Part shown: positions 34,602-42,590 of the stretch, in pieces
Position numbering within the stretch: the first letter of the stretch is position 1
Layout: the number at the start of each line of letters is the position of its first letter
Assembly (NCBI GenBank): GCA_016794925.1
Contig: JAEUIW010000019.1
Coordinates: forward strand, 1 to 63,156
Reading direction: 5' to 3'
Length of the DNA stretch: 63,156 nt
Source: Phycisphaerae bacterium
Lineage (GTDB): Bacteria; Planctomycetota; Phycisphaerae; Phycisphaerales; UBA1924
Position numbers and translations under genes: made by a program
Notes under the pieces: generated by a model
Seen by the model: only the letters and a program-made list of their open reading frames with translations
The model's database searches: none
Told to the model about the DNA's origin: nothing

Positions 34602-36044
34602 TCAGCAGGGCGTGAAGAACGCGTTGAGGAACTCGAAGTAGTCGAAATCGTCCACGCTGGTGTCGCCGTTGAAATCCGCGCGAAGATCGTTGGCGTTGAA
34701 GTCGTTCAGATACTCGAAGAAATCGAAATCGTCCACGCTCGTGTCGCCGTTGTAATCGCCCGGGCACAGCGTGGCCAGAGCCGCCGTGACCGCGTTGAGC
34801 GTGTCCGCACGGCCCCAACCCCAGTACGAGTCGTCCCCGGGATTCCCGAGATCGACGCACGAGGCGTACAGCATGTCCTGCACCTGCTGGGGCGTCAGGC
34901 CCGGGTTCACCGACCAGATCATCGACGCCACGCCGTTGGCGATCGGCGTGGCCATGCTGGTGCCCGACGAATAGCACGAGATGCCCCCCACGCACGACGA
35001 GAGAATGTCCACGCCCGGCGCGAACATGTCCACCGCGTTGCCGGAGGCCGTGAACCACGCCGGCGCATCGCCGTAGGTCGATGCCCCCACCACCGTCACG
35101 TCCGCCCAGTCGAACCACGAGAGGTTCCGCTGGTCGTTGCCCGCCGCGTAGAAGTACAGCCCGCCGATCGACTTGATGTACGCCCCCGTCGTCTGGATCG
35201 GCTCGTAATCGATGCCCGAGTACGACGCCGACACCGTCTTGGCGCCGTGCTCGATGGCCCAACGCGCCCCCTGCAGCAGGTCGTCGTAGTACGCGCCCCC
35301 GGAAGCATCGATCGCCACGCGGATCATCATGATCCGCGCACCCCAGTTGACGCCCACGATGCCGATCCCGTTGTTGGCGATCGCCGCCGCGCACCCCGAC
35401 ACGTGCGTCCCGTGCCCGTGGAGGTCGGCGACCGAACCCCCGTCCACTTCCGCGATGTCGTGGTACGCATCAAAGCCCGGCACGCGCTTGGGCGCCAGCT
35501 CCGGGTGCGTCAGATCGATTCCCGTGTCCGTCACCGCGACGATGACCGACGAGCTCCCCGTTGACAGGTCCCACGCCTGCGGGCTCCGCATCACCGGATG
35601 GTGCCACTGCGATGGGTACAACGGGTCGTCCGGGGTGTTCAGCGGGAAGCAGATCCAGTTGGGCACCGCGTACTGGAACAACCCGGTCGCCATGAGCGCG
35701 GCCGACAGCTCATTCTCCCCGGCTCCGCGCCCGGAACCGGCCCGCCCGGACTCCGCGCGGAGCACGAACTCGTCCACCTCGGTGTAGATCTTCAGAACCC
35801 GGCCATCCAGACGGGCGAGCGCGGCCTCGCGCTCCCGCACCGAGAGATCCTGCCTCGGACGCACGATCAACTGCCCGGAGAATTCCACCACCCCCGGGCG
35901 CTCCGCGTAATGACCGGGCGTGTGGTCCGGCGGCACCGGCCCGAGCGCGGGGCGCGGCGGCACGGCCCCGTACGACGCTCCGGTCGCGAGCGTCAGGGTC
36001 ACGACGGTCATCCCAAACCAAACTCGGCGTGCGCGCACGGCCAT
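34602..36044 (-). CDS. secreted S8 (subtilisin-family) protease with GC-type dockerin tail
   Basis: 480 residues. Signal peptide (residues 1-26), an I9-like propeptide region (about 55-130), then the peptidase with complete machinery: Asp173 in VTDTGIDLTHPE, His211 in HGHGTHVSG, oxyanion Asn303 in AAGN, Ser363 in GTSMATP. The tail from Cys427 (CPGDYNGDTSVDDFDFFEYLN, then DFNGDTSVDDFDYFEFLNAFF) ends TPC. The enzyme is expected to be exported and attached through the dockerin-like tail. ATG 36044 has AGGAG 8 nt upstream. It is 18 nt from the convergent PQQ-type gene and separated from the CHRD gene by a terminator. Confidence 0.92.
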   Translation of the reverse strand: MAVRARRVWFGMTVVTLTLATGASYGAVPPRPALGPVPPDHTPGHYAERPGVVEFSGQLIVRPRQDLSVREREAALARLDGRVLKIYTEVDEFVLRAESGRAGSGRGAGENELSAALMATGLFQYAVPNWICFPLNTPDDPLYPSQWHHPVMRSPQAWDLSTGSSSVIVAVTDTGIDLTHPELAPKRVPGFDAYHDIAEVDGGSVADLHGHGTHVSGCAAAIANNGIGIVGVNWGARIMMIRVAIDASGGAYYDDLLQGARWAIEHGAKTVSASYSGIDYEPIQTTGAYIKSIGGLYFYAAGNDQRNLSWFDWADVTVVGASTYGDAPAWFTASGNAVDMFAPGVDILSSCVGGISCYSSGTSMATPIANGVASMIWSVNPGLTPQQVQDMLYASCVDLGNPGDDSYWGWGRADTLNAVTAALATLCPGDYNGDTSVDDFDFFEYLNDFNANDLRADFNGDTSVDDFDYFEFLNAFFTPC

Positions 36045-36244
36045 CGGTGTCTCCTGGTAACCCCAATTGTGATCGGAATCCACGGGATTGCAACTTCCTT
36101 CGGTCCCGCTGGACAACATGATCGGACGTCCCGACCCCCAGCCCCCCGGTTTCGGTATCGCCGGCGCCATCTCTCTATGCCTCACCGGCCTCAGCCTGCT
36201 CGGGCCATCCCGATTCCGGGTGCGGCTCCATTCGCCCCAGCTCG

Positions 36245-36276
36245 AAACAAAAAGGGCCCGGCGCCAGGCCGGGCCC
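36245..36276 (-). terminator. rho-independent terminator of the CHRD gene
   Basis: Minus strand: GGGCCCGGC, loop CTGGC, GCCGGGCCC, followed by TTTTTGTTT. It begins about 33 nt after the stop of the CHRD gene and separates it from the subtilase gene. Confidence 0.85.
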
Positions 36277-36308
36277 CATGATCCAATTCCGGCAGCCGCG
36301 CGTTGCGC

Positions 36309-37592
36309 TCAGCAGCGCACCGTAAACGCATTCAGGAAATCAAAGAAATCGAAGTCGTCCACCGAGCCGTCGTTGTTGAAATCGGCCCGCGGATTGCTGG
36401 TATTGAAGTCGTTCAGGAAATCAAAGAAATCGAAGTCGTCCACCGAGCCGTCGTTGTTGTAATCACCGGGGCAGCAGATCAGGCTGGGCATGAACAACTG
36501 GCCGCGGATCTCGCCGCCCGGGAACGCCGTCGTGTGCATGTTGACGTACGAGTTGCCCATCAGCACGGCCGGTTCGTTCGCCGCGCCGTAGGCCCACGTG
36601 CCGAATTTCCGCGCGCCCACGGCCAGCCCGAGCGCGACCCCGGCGTTCGCGCCCGGGGGGGCGAACGCGTGGATGTGCGCGGCGGTTTCACCGGTCCCGA
36701 AACCCGAACGGGCCACGTCCACGGTCAGTTGATCGGTCGCGCGGTTGATCGCCACCAACACCCGGCCGGCGCTGGCCGAAGGCGTCACCGGCACTTCCTG
36801 CATGCCGTCAGCCGGCTCGATCGCCGCGCACATCTGCCCGCGGATCTCGCCGCCCGGGAACCCCACCGTATGGATGTTCGTGTAGACCAGGCCATCGATC
36901 AGGTCCTGCGTCGACACCGCGCCGGTGTAGGGCCACACGCCGGACTTCGGGCTGCCGGCCGGGAGCGCGAACACAACCCCCGCGGCCACGCCGTGAATCG
37001 CGCGACCATGGAAGTGCGCGGCGGTTTCGGGGCTGCCCAGCCCGGCGTACGCGATGTAGTACTCCAACTGCCCCGTGAACGCATTCAGGTTGTACACGCC
37101 GAACCCGTTCGCGGCGGTCGCGACGCTGGGCGTTTCCTGAATGCCGTCCAGCACCGCGGTGTGCGTGGTGATCTGGCCCCGCACCTCACCGCCCGGGAAC
37201 CCCACCGTGTGAACGTTCACGTACAACCGACCGTTCAGCAGCGCGTCCTCGAACGCGGGAGGATAGTTCCAGACCCCCGTCTTCACCGGCCCGAGGGGCA
37301 GCGCAAAAATAACGCCCGCGTTGGCCCCGGGGCCCGCGATCCCGTGGATGTGCGCGGCGGTCTCGGCCGTGCCCAGGCCCGCGACCACGATCCGGAACGA
37401 GACCGTGTTGTTGGTCGTGTCGATCACAAACTGCCCGGCCCCCACCGCGGCCGAAGCGTTCGCGGGCACTTCCTGCGCGCCCATGAGCACGCACGACCGC
37501 GTGCAGATGGCCGCGTCCGCGGACGCCGCCCCCAGCAGCACCACCGCCGCTCCCGCCATCCCGCTCAGCAAACGATTGAAGATCCCTCGCAT
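36309..37592 (-). CDS. secreted triple-CHRD protein with GC-type dockerin tail
   Basis: 427 residues. Signal peptide (RGIFNRLLSGMAGAAVVLLGAASADA), then three CHRD domains of about 115 residues. Each has GxxETAAHIHG (or HFHG, HIHA), V(F/A)ALP..GxxK.GxW, and VHTVGFPGGEVRGQ near its end. CHRD domains occur in chordin and in many secreted bacterial proteins; their bacterial role is unknown. The tail DYNNDGSVDDFDFFDFLNDF and DFNNDGSVDDFDFFDFLNAF ends VRC. The second Met (37592) is chosen because the signal peptide begins there and GAGAGG precedes it; 37619 is the alternative. Terminator at 36245-36276. Confidence 0.85.
   Translation of the reverse strand: MRGIFNRLLSGMAGAAVVLLGAASADAAICTRSCVLMGAQEVPANASAAVGAGQFVIDTTNNTVSFRIVVAGLGTAETAAHIHGIAGPGANAGVIFALPLGPVKTGVWNYPPAFEDALLNGRLYVNVHTVGFPGGEVRGQITTHTAVLDGIQETPSVATAANGFGVYNLNAFTGQLEYYIAYAGLGSPETAAHFHGRAIHGVAAGVVFALPAGSPKSGVWPYTGAVSTQDLIDGLVYTNIHTVGFPGGEIRGQMCAAIEPADGMQEVPVTPSASAGRVLVAINRATDQLTVDVARSGFGTGETAAHIHAFAPPGANAGVALGLAVGARKFGTWAYGAANEPAVLMGNSYVNMHTTAFPGGEIRGQLFMPSLICCPGDYNNDGSVDDFDFFDFLNDFNTSNPRADFNNDGSVDDFDFFDFLNAFTVRC
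36331..36459 (-). repeat. near-identical dockerin repeat DNA, 81-bp period
   Basis: A 48-nt stretch at 36331-36378 recurs without mismatch at 36412-36459. The offset of 81 bp equals one 27-residue dockerin unit. The stretch is clearly less GC-rich than the rest of the gene. Confidence 0.85.
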
Positions 37593-37859
37593 GACCTGCC
37601 TCTCTTTCTTGAAGGGCACCGAAACTCCGGCATGTCGCCCGCAACAGGGTCGTCACATCGATGGCGACCGATCCGGGAACTGCCGAGGCCAACCGTGCCT
37701 GTGCGATACTCGAACGGACTGCGCACCGTCCTCCCGGACGGTCCGTCAACCACAACATAAATGGACCGCGACGGCTTGTCCATTGCAATCTCGCGGGCCG
37801 AGACGACGAACACGTCGCATTTCGCGCCGCCCGCTCGCGAGCCCCGAACGCCTACCGCA

Positions 37860-39065
37860 TCAACGCCGAACGCGGCTTGTAGCTCCGGGCAGGCCGCGCG
37901 CCACGGACTCCCGCGGCACCTCGAACGCCCGCGCCGCCATCCGGCCACGTTCCGCCGCGAAGTCGGCAGGTGGACCCGGCAAACCCACCCAGACAGGCTC
38001 GACCCCCAACCCATCGATGATCGCCCGCTCCAGACGTCCCGGCAGGCACAATTCTCGCGTATTGGTGGACGCCAGGATCAGCGCCCCGGGACAGGCGACG
38101 CCCGCCGCCTCGCGGACCAGCCGTGGATAGTCCGCCACCGAGCTCCACGGCCGCTGCCCCTTTCGTTTCGAACCCGAGGCGAAGCTCGGCGGGTCCAGCA
38201 CGATCACGTCGTAGCGCAGGCCCTTCCGCCGCGCGTATTGCAGAAACTCAAACGTGTCCATCTTCGCGAAGCGATGCGGGCCCGCGTCGATGGCGTTGTG
38301 GCCGAAATTCCGCTTGCCCCATCCCAGGTATCGGCCGGAAACATCCACGCTCGTCGCGAGCGCCCCGGCCCGGGCCGCCGCAACCGAGAACGCGCAGGTG
38401 TACGCGAACGTGTTCAGCACGCTCGGCGCAACGGACCGCTCCCTCACGAGGCCCGCGCACCAGTCGCGAACAAACCGACGGTTCTCTCGCTGGTCCAGGA
38501 ACAGCCCCGTTGACAGGCCGTCGTACAGCCGCACCTCGAGCGTCGCACCGTGCTCATGCACGCGCAACTCCTCGGGAAGAGCCGCCCCGGCCGCCGGCGT
38601 CGGATCCATCACGACCGCGGGCAACGCCCCGCCCAGACCCGATCGGTCCTTCGCGAACGGCTTGAGATACACCGCGCGCACCCCCGCCGGACCCAGCACC
38701 CGCAGCGCCGCACCCGCCGCGGACCGTACATCCAGCCCCCGCGGCGCGATGCCCTCGTGCACCATCAGCACCGCCCCTTCGCCGTAGACATCGATGAACA
38801 CCCCATCAAGGCCGTCCGCCGCGCCGGAGAACACCCGGAACGCGTCCGTCTCGCCGCTCCGGATCATCCCCCGTCGCTTCTCCATCGCGCGGGACAGCAA
38901 CGGACCGAACGCCTCGGCATCGACGCACGACGCCTCCCGCGGCAGGGACCGCGAACGAACGCTCGCCCAAGTCGGCTCGACACGACCGCGCCCAGTCGCG
39001 TCCCGTTCAGGATCCCGGCCCGGACGCGGCGAGATGGGGCCAGACTCCTTCACTTCTCGTAGCAT
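37860..39065 (-). CDS. class I SAM-dependent methyltransferase, RlmI/RlmK-like
   Basis: 401 residues. RlmI-like enzymes methylate 23S rRNA cytosine C5. Visible: RRGMIRSGETDAFRVFSGAADGLDGVFIDVYG as the N-terminal RNA-contact part, LFLDQRENRRFV, SAM motif I VLNTFAYTCAFSVAAARAGA, SVDVSGRYL, and the catalytic-loop motif YDVIVLDPPSFASG. A typical PUA domain at the N-terminus is not apparent. The first ~55 residues are poorly conserved in look, so the start may be the Met of MEKRRGMI instead of 39065, where only a weak GGGAG is present. Stands alone on the minus strand. Confidence 0.82.
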   Translation of the reverse strand: MLREVKESGPISPRPGRDPERDATGRGRVEPTWASVRSRSLPREASCVDAEAFGPLLSRAMEKRRGMIRSGETDAFRVFSGAADGLDGVFIDVYGEGAVLMVHEGIAPRGLDVRSAAGAALRVLGPAGVRAVYLKPFAKDRSGLGGALPAVVMDPTPAAGAALPEELRVHEHGATLEVRLYDGLSTGLFLDQRENRRFVRDWCAGLVRERSVAPSVLNTFAYTCAFSVAAARAGALATSVDVSGRYLGWGKRNFGHNAIDAGPHRFAKMDTFEFLQYARRKGLRYDVIVLDPPSFASGSKRKGQRPWSSVADYPRLVREAAGVACPGALILASTNTRELCLPGRLERAIIDGLGVEPVWVGLPGPPADFAAERGRMAARAFEVPRESVARGLPGATSRVRR

Positions 39066-39296
39066 ACGGCTCCCGCGCCCGGCGTCGGCATGATCCGCGC
39101 ACCATCCGACCCCCATCCATCACACGCCGGACGCCCGCCGTCTCCGCGTCACCGTCGGCGCCAGCAACGCGAACACCGTGACGCGTGTCGCTCTCGGACC
39201 GTTGTCGTCCCGTGCGGCGCGCAAAGGTGAATGAACCGAGAAACGCGCCGCGAAGCTCGCAGAAGGGTGCGGGCAGCGCGGCGATCTTGGTCCCGC

Positions 39297-40727
39297 TCAG
39301 CCTGCGCGCGCGCCCTGCCGGTCACCCGCCCCCGGCCGTGCTCCGTTCGTCACCGGCTCATCGGCCGCATCCACGGCGCCCGTCCCGCGTGTGCCGTTCA
39401 CCGCCGGTTCGCCCGCCGCGCCATCCGGAACCCGCTCGATCCGCACCTTGACCACCTTCGTCGGCTTGGCTTCGAGAATCGTGAGCGCCAGCCGCTCGTG
39501 CGCGAACGCCTCGCCCGCCGCGGGTATCCGGCCCAGCGTCGTCACCACGAACCCGCCCACGGTGTCGTATTCGTCGCTCTCGGGGATGTCCAGGCCCAGC
39601 TCGGCCAGCGCGTCGTTGGCCTCGGCGATGCGCGTGCTCCCCTCCACCACCGCCTCGCGCCGCCCCTCGCCCACCACGATCCCCGGGCCCTCGACCGCCC
39701 CCGGCTCGTACTCGTCCTTGATGTCGCCCACGATCTGCTCGACGATGTCCTCGATCGTCACCAGCCCGCTGGTCCCGCCGTACTCGTCGGCCACCATCGC
39801 GATGTGAACCTTCTTCTGGATCATCTCGTCCAGCAGCTCGCGGACCGTCTTCGTCTCGGGCACGAACAGCGCCGGCCGCAGCACCGACCGCAGCTCGAAG
39901 GGCTTGCCCGAGTGCTGGCCGTCACCCGCGAGCCACTTCATCAGGTCCTTCACATAGAAGATCCCGGTCACGTGGTCCAGCGACCCCTCGTACACCGGGA
40001 TCCGCGAGTGCCCGATCCGCCGGATCGTCCGCGTCACCTCGCCCAGGTTGTCCGTGTGCTCGAGCGCCTCCACGTCCGTGCGCGGCGTCATGATCTGCGA
40101 CACCGACAACGCCCCGAAACGCATCACGCCCTCGATCATCTCCCGCCCCTGCTCGTCGATCGTTCCCTCCCGCTCCCCCTCCTCGACCACGCTGAGCAGC
40201 TCATCCTCGATCGCCTCCGCCTCGTCCTTGAGCGGAGCGCCGAGCAGGCGCCGCACGACCTCGCCCACGAACAGACCGACCGGACGCAACGGCGAGGTCA
40301 GCGCGTACACCGCCCGCACCAGGCCCGCGAACCAGTACAGCAGCCGGTCGCCCGCGTGCTCCGCCGCGCCCGCCGCCACCCACACCGACGTGAACCACAG
40401 CAACCCCGACCCCACCCCCAGCCCCAGCAGCAGCGACCTCCAGCCCAGCGGCTCCGAGCCCGTCACCGCGGCCGCCCAGCTCACCAGGCCCGCCAAGGTC
40501 ACGAAATCGAGAACCACCCGCACCAGCAGCAACGCCCGCGCGTGCCCGCCGGCCTCGTCGAGCATCGCACCGATCGCCGCCGCGCGCGCCGCGCGGCCGC
40601 GCTGCCGCGCCAGGTCCTCGACCTTCACGCGGTTCACGTACCACAGCGAATATGCGATCGCCGAGAACACCCCGGATCCCAGCGCCGCCAGCACGGCCGT
40701 CCACAACGCCATCCGCTCGTCCATCAT
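39297..40727 (-). CDS. CNNM/HlyC-CorC family membrane protein (DUF21, CBS pair, CorC-HlyC)
   Basis: 476 residues. Four N-terminal helices of the DUF21 transporter unit (residues ~8-150), then an acidic stretch EAIEDELLSVVEEGEREGTIDEQGREMIEGVM. A CBS pair follows (IMTPRTDVEAL; RIPVYEGSLDHVTGIFYVKDLM; MVADEYGGTSGLVTIEDIVEQIVG), then the C-terminal CorC/HlyC domain (YDTVGGFVVTTLGRIP). Related proteins export magnesium or cobalt. Pairing with ybeY is a common bacterial arrangement. ATG 40727 overlaps the ybeY stop as ATGA. A Gly/Ala-rich tail of about 35 residues follows. Confidence 0.9.
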   Translation of the reverse strand: MMDERMALWTAVLAALGSGVFSAIAYSLWYVNRVKVEDLARQRGRAARAAAIGAMLDEAGGHARALLLVRVVLDFVTLAGLVSWAAAVTGSEPLGWRSLLLGLGVGSGLLWFTSVWVAAGAAEHAGDRLLYWFAGLVRAVYALTSPLRPVGLFVGEVVRRLLGAPLKDEAEAIEDELLSVVEEGEREGTIDEQGREMIEGVMRFGALSVSQIMTPRTDVEALEHTDNLGEVTRTIRRIGHSRIPVYEGSLDHVTGIFYVKDLMKWLAGDGQHSGKPFELRSVLRPALFVPETKTVRELLDEMIQKKVHIAMVADEYGGTSGLVTIEDIVEQIVGDIKDEYEPGAVEGPGIVVGEGRREAVVEGSTRIAEANDALAELGLDIPESDEYDTVGGFVVTTLGRIPAAGEAFAHERLALTILEAKPTKVVKVRIERVPDGAAGEPAVNGTRGTGAVDAADEPVTNGARPGAGDRQGARAG

Positions 40728-41305
40728 CCCGACGTCCCCTCGACACCCCCGCGGCCACGGGGCATGTACACCGGGCCCACCCCGACCGCCGCCAGGACCG
40801 CATCCTCACGCGCGTGCATCGCCCGGGCGCCGTCTTCGTCCTGATCGTCGTAGCCCAGGCAGTGCAGCAACCCGTGCACGACGTACAGCAGCACCTCCCG
40901 CTCTCGGGGATGTCCGTGCGCAAGGCTCTGCCGTTCCGCTTCATCCAGACACACCACCAGGTCCGCCTCGATCTCGCACCCCGCCGCCCCCGGGACCGCC
41001 CGCATGTCGAAGGTCAGCACGTCGGTGGTCCCCGCAACCCCCCCGAATCGTTCGTGCAGCGTGGCCATCTCGGCGTCACGCACCAGCCGGGCCTCAAGCC
41101 GTCCTGTCACGCCCAGTTCACCGATCACGCTCGCAACCTTCGCATCGATCCAGGCTACTTCGGACTCGCTCAAATGACCGGTGGCGTCAATGAACTCCCA
41201 CTCGACGCGATTCGCGGTCGAGCCCGGCATGGGACGGCCCGTTGAGCGATCTTGGAATGCACCTTGCGCCATGCGAATACCCACCCCGGTCGATTCATCC
41301 ATCAC
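40724..41305 (-). CDS. ybeY: YbeY endoribonuclease-like, altered third zinc ligand
   Basis: 193 residues. YbeY is a metal-dependent RNase for 16S rRNA 3' maturation and ribosome quality control. The family fold is clear: GTTDVLTFDMR, EIEADLVVCLDEA and HGLLHCLGYDDQDED. The normal metal motif is H-x3-H-x5-H; here the third His is Asp (GYDD). Asp can bind zinc, but a change is visible. The long N-terminus (~35 residues before VEWEFID) is unusual. Start GTG 41305 or ATG 41302; TAAGAT lies 6 nt before the GTG and there is no ribosome site. First gene of the ybeY-CNNM pair. Confidence 0.85.
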   Translation of the reverse strand: MMDESTGVGIRMAQGAFQDRSTGRPMPGSTANRVEWEFIDATGHLSESEVAWIDAKVASVIGELGVTGRLEARLVRDAEMATLHERFGGVAGTTDVLTFDMRAVPGAAGCEIEADLVVCLDEAERQSLAHGHPREREVLLYVVHGLLHCLGYDDQDEDGARAMHAREDAVLAAVGVGPVYMPRGRGGVEGTSG

Positions 41306-41311
41306 GTTTCA

Positions 41312-41317
41312 ATCTTA
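41312..41317 (-). promoter_or_regulatory. leaderless-type -10 hexamer of ybeY
   Basis: Minus strand TAAGAT, TGAAAC, then GTGATG (41305/41302). A TTGGCA occurs further upstream but 20 nt away, which is longer than normal. Confidence 0.45.
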
Positions 41318-41398
41318 CCCGAATTCTCAGCTTCGAATGCCAAACATATTCCGAATAATACACTGCGGACGCAAATCGATTGGTATTGTTATCGGATC

Positions 41399-41434
41399 AA
41401 AAAATGACGGACGCAGCGTGGCGCTGCGTCCGTC
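41399..41434 (-). terminator. strong rho-independent terminator of the fasciclin gene
   Basis: Minus strand: perfect 13-bp stem GACGGACGCAGCG, loop CCA, CGCTGCGTCCGTC, then ATTTTTT. It starts 52 nt after the stop at 41486 and insulates ybeY. Confidence 0.92.
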
Positions 41435-41485
41435 AGAGTATCCGACGCTCAAATTATTCAGCCTTTGAGGCTAAAAACAGAGCGA

Positions 41486-42136
41486 TTACTTCTTGCCGCC
41501 GTCTTTCTTGTCCTCATGCTTCGGCTCGGCCTTCTTGGCATCCTTCGCCTTCGGCATGATGACGGCGTCGATGACGTGGATCACGCCATTGGAAGCGGCG
41601 ATGTCGGTCTTGGTGACCTTGGCGGCATCAACCATCACGTCCTTGTCCTTGACGGTGATCGCGGCCTCGGAGCCCTCGAGCGTCTTGGCGCCCTTCATCT
41701 TCATCACGTCCGCCGCACCGACCTTGCCCGAGACGACGTGGTACTTCAAGATGTTGCCGAGCTTCTCCTTGTTCTCGGGCTTGAGAAGGTCGTCCAGCGT
41801 GCCCTTGGGCAGCTTGCCGAACGCCTCGTCCGTCGGCGCGAAGATGGTGAACGGGCCCTTGCCCTTGAGGGTCTCGGTCAGGCCGGCGGCCTTGATCGCG
41901 GCGATCAGGGTCTTGAAATTCCCGGCCTTTTCAGCGACGGCGATCACATCGTCCGCCTTCACCTCGGGCTTGGCCGCGGGCTTCGCTTCGGGCTTCGCCT
42001 CGGGCTTGGCAGCGGGGGTCGCGGGAGTCGCGGGCTTGGTCTCGGGCTTCGCGGGCGGCTCGACCGCGAATGCGCCCGCCCCGGCGACAGCGGCGACAGC
42101 GGCGGCGGACAGAACAAACCTCATCGTGGACTTCAT
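41486..42136 (-). CDS. secreted fasciclin (FAS1) domain protein
   Basis: 216 residues. Signal peptide ([21 protein letters not shown]), then a proline/lysine/alanine-rich linker with repeated [11 protein letters not shown] motifs (residues ~28-60). One FAS1 domain follows: [38 protein letters not shown], and [17 protein letters not shown] at the end. FAS1 domains mediate adhesion. A lysine-rich tail ([17 protein letters not shown]) follows. ATG 42136 is 8 nt after AAGGA. The Lys-rich composition and strong terminator suggest high expression (inference). Confidence 0.88.
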   Translation of the reverse strand: MKSTMRFVLSAAAVAAVAGAGAFAVEPPAKPETKPATPATPAAKPEAKPEAKPAAKPEVKADDVIAVAEKAGNFKTLIAAIKAAGLTETLKGKGPFTIFAPTDEAFGKLPKGTLDDLLKPENKEKLGNILKYHVVSGKVGAADVMKMKGAKTLEGSEAAITVKDKDVMVDAAKVTKTDIAASNGVIHVIDAVIMPKAKDAKKAEPKHEDKKDGGKK

Positions 42137-42590
42137 CGTTGCGTTCCTTATGGAGTCATGCCCGTGGGCAGACAATGCCCGGGCGAATGCGTGACAATTG
42201 AGTGATTTTCCCACCCCTGATGGTGTTGACTGTAGCCGCCCGGCGGGCCGCATCGGCCGACACCGACTCCTGAAAATGAGATTCAGGTTGGCCTGCTGGA
42301 GAACTCGCCCATGCGTATTCCTGACCCTGTCGTATCCCTTGTTTTGGGCAGTTTCACACGCACGGACGTGCCCATTGCCGCCTGCGGCCCGATTGATACG
42401 CGGCAAAGACAGAGAAGTTCGCGCCCGATGGCATTCACTTGATCCGCAAGCCTACTTCCGAATTGCACACCAAAATCCATCAAATCCACCCCCTGAGAAT
42501 CGCCAAGTTGACCGACCCACGTTGGGAAACAGGGGAGTGTCCGGATAACCTGCTCTCGTCGGCCACACCCGGAAATCAGGAGCTCCCACG
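42137..42590. other. divergent intergenic region between fasciclin and metallophosphoesterase genes
   Basis: 454 nt, less GC-rich than the genes. Contains a 19-bp palindrome CCTGAA-(7)-TTCAGG at 42269-42287 and a promoter candidate for the + gene: TTGGGA (42522-42527), 18-nt spacer, TAACCT (42546-42551). On the minus strand TACAGT at 42229-42234 may serve the fasciclin gene. An open frame at 42198-42548 has no ribosome site or recognisable content. Confidence 0.5.
42522..42551 (+). promoter_or_regulatory. candidate promoter of the metallophosphoesterase gene
   Basis: TTGGGA, 18-nt spacer, TAACCT; the leader would be about 30 nt and carries AGGAG before ATG 42591. Confidence 0.4.

Noticed and set aside
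37725..37742. 7-bp hairpin ACCGTCC-TCCC-GGACGGT upstream of the CHRD gene
   Set aside because: Too short and without T-run or conserved context to call it a regulatory site.
42198..42548. 116-residue open frame between fasciclin and metallophosphoesterase genes
   Set aside because: No ribosome site, no recognisable motif, and it overlaps the likely promoters.
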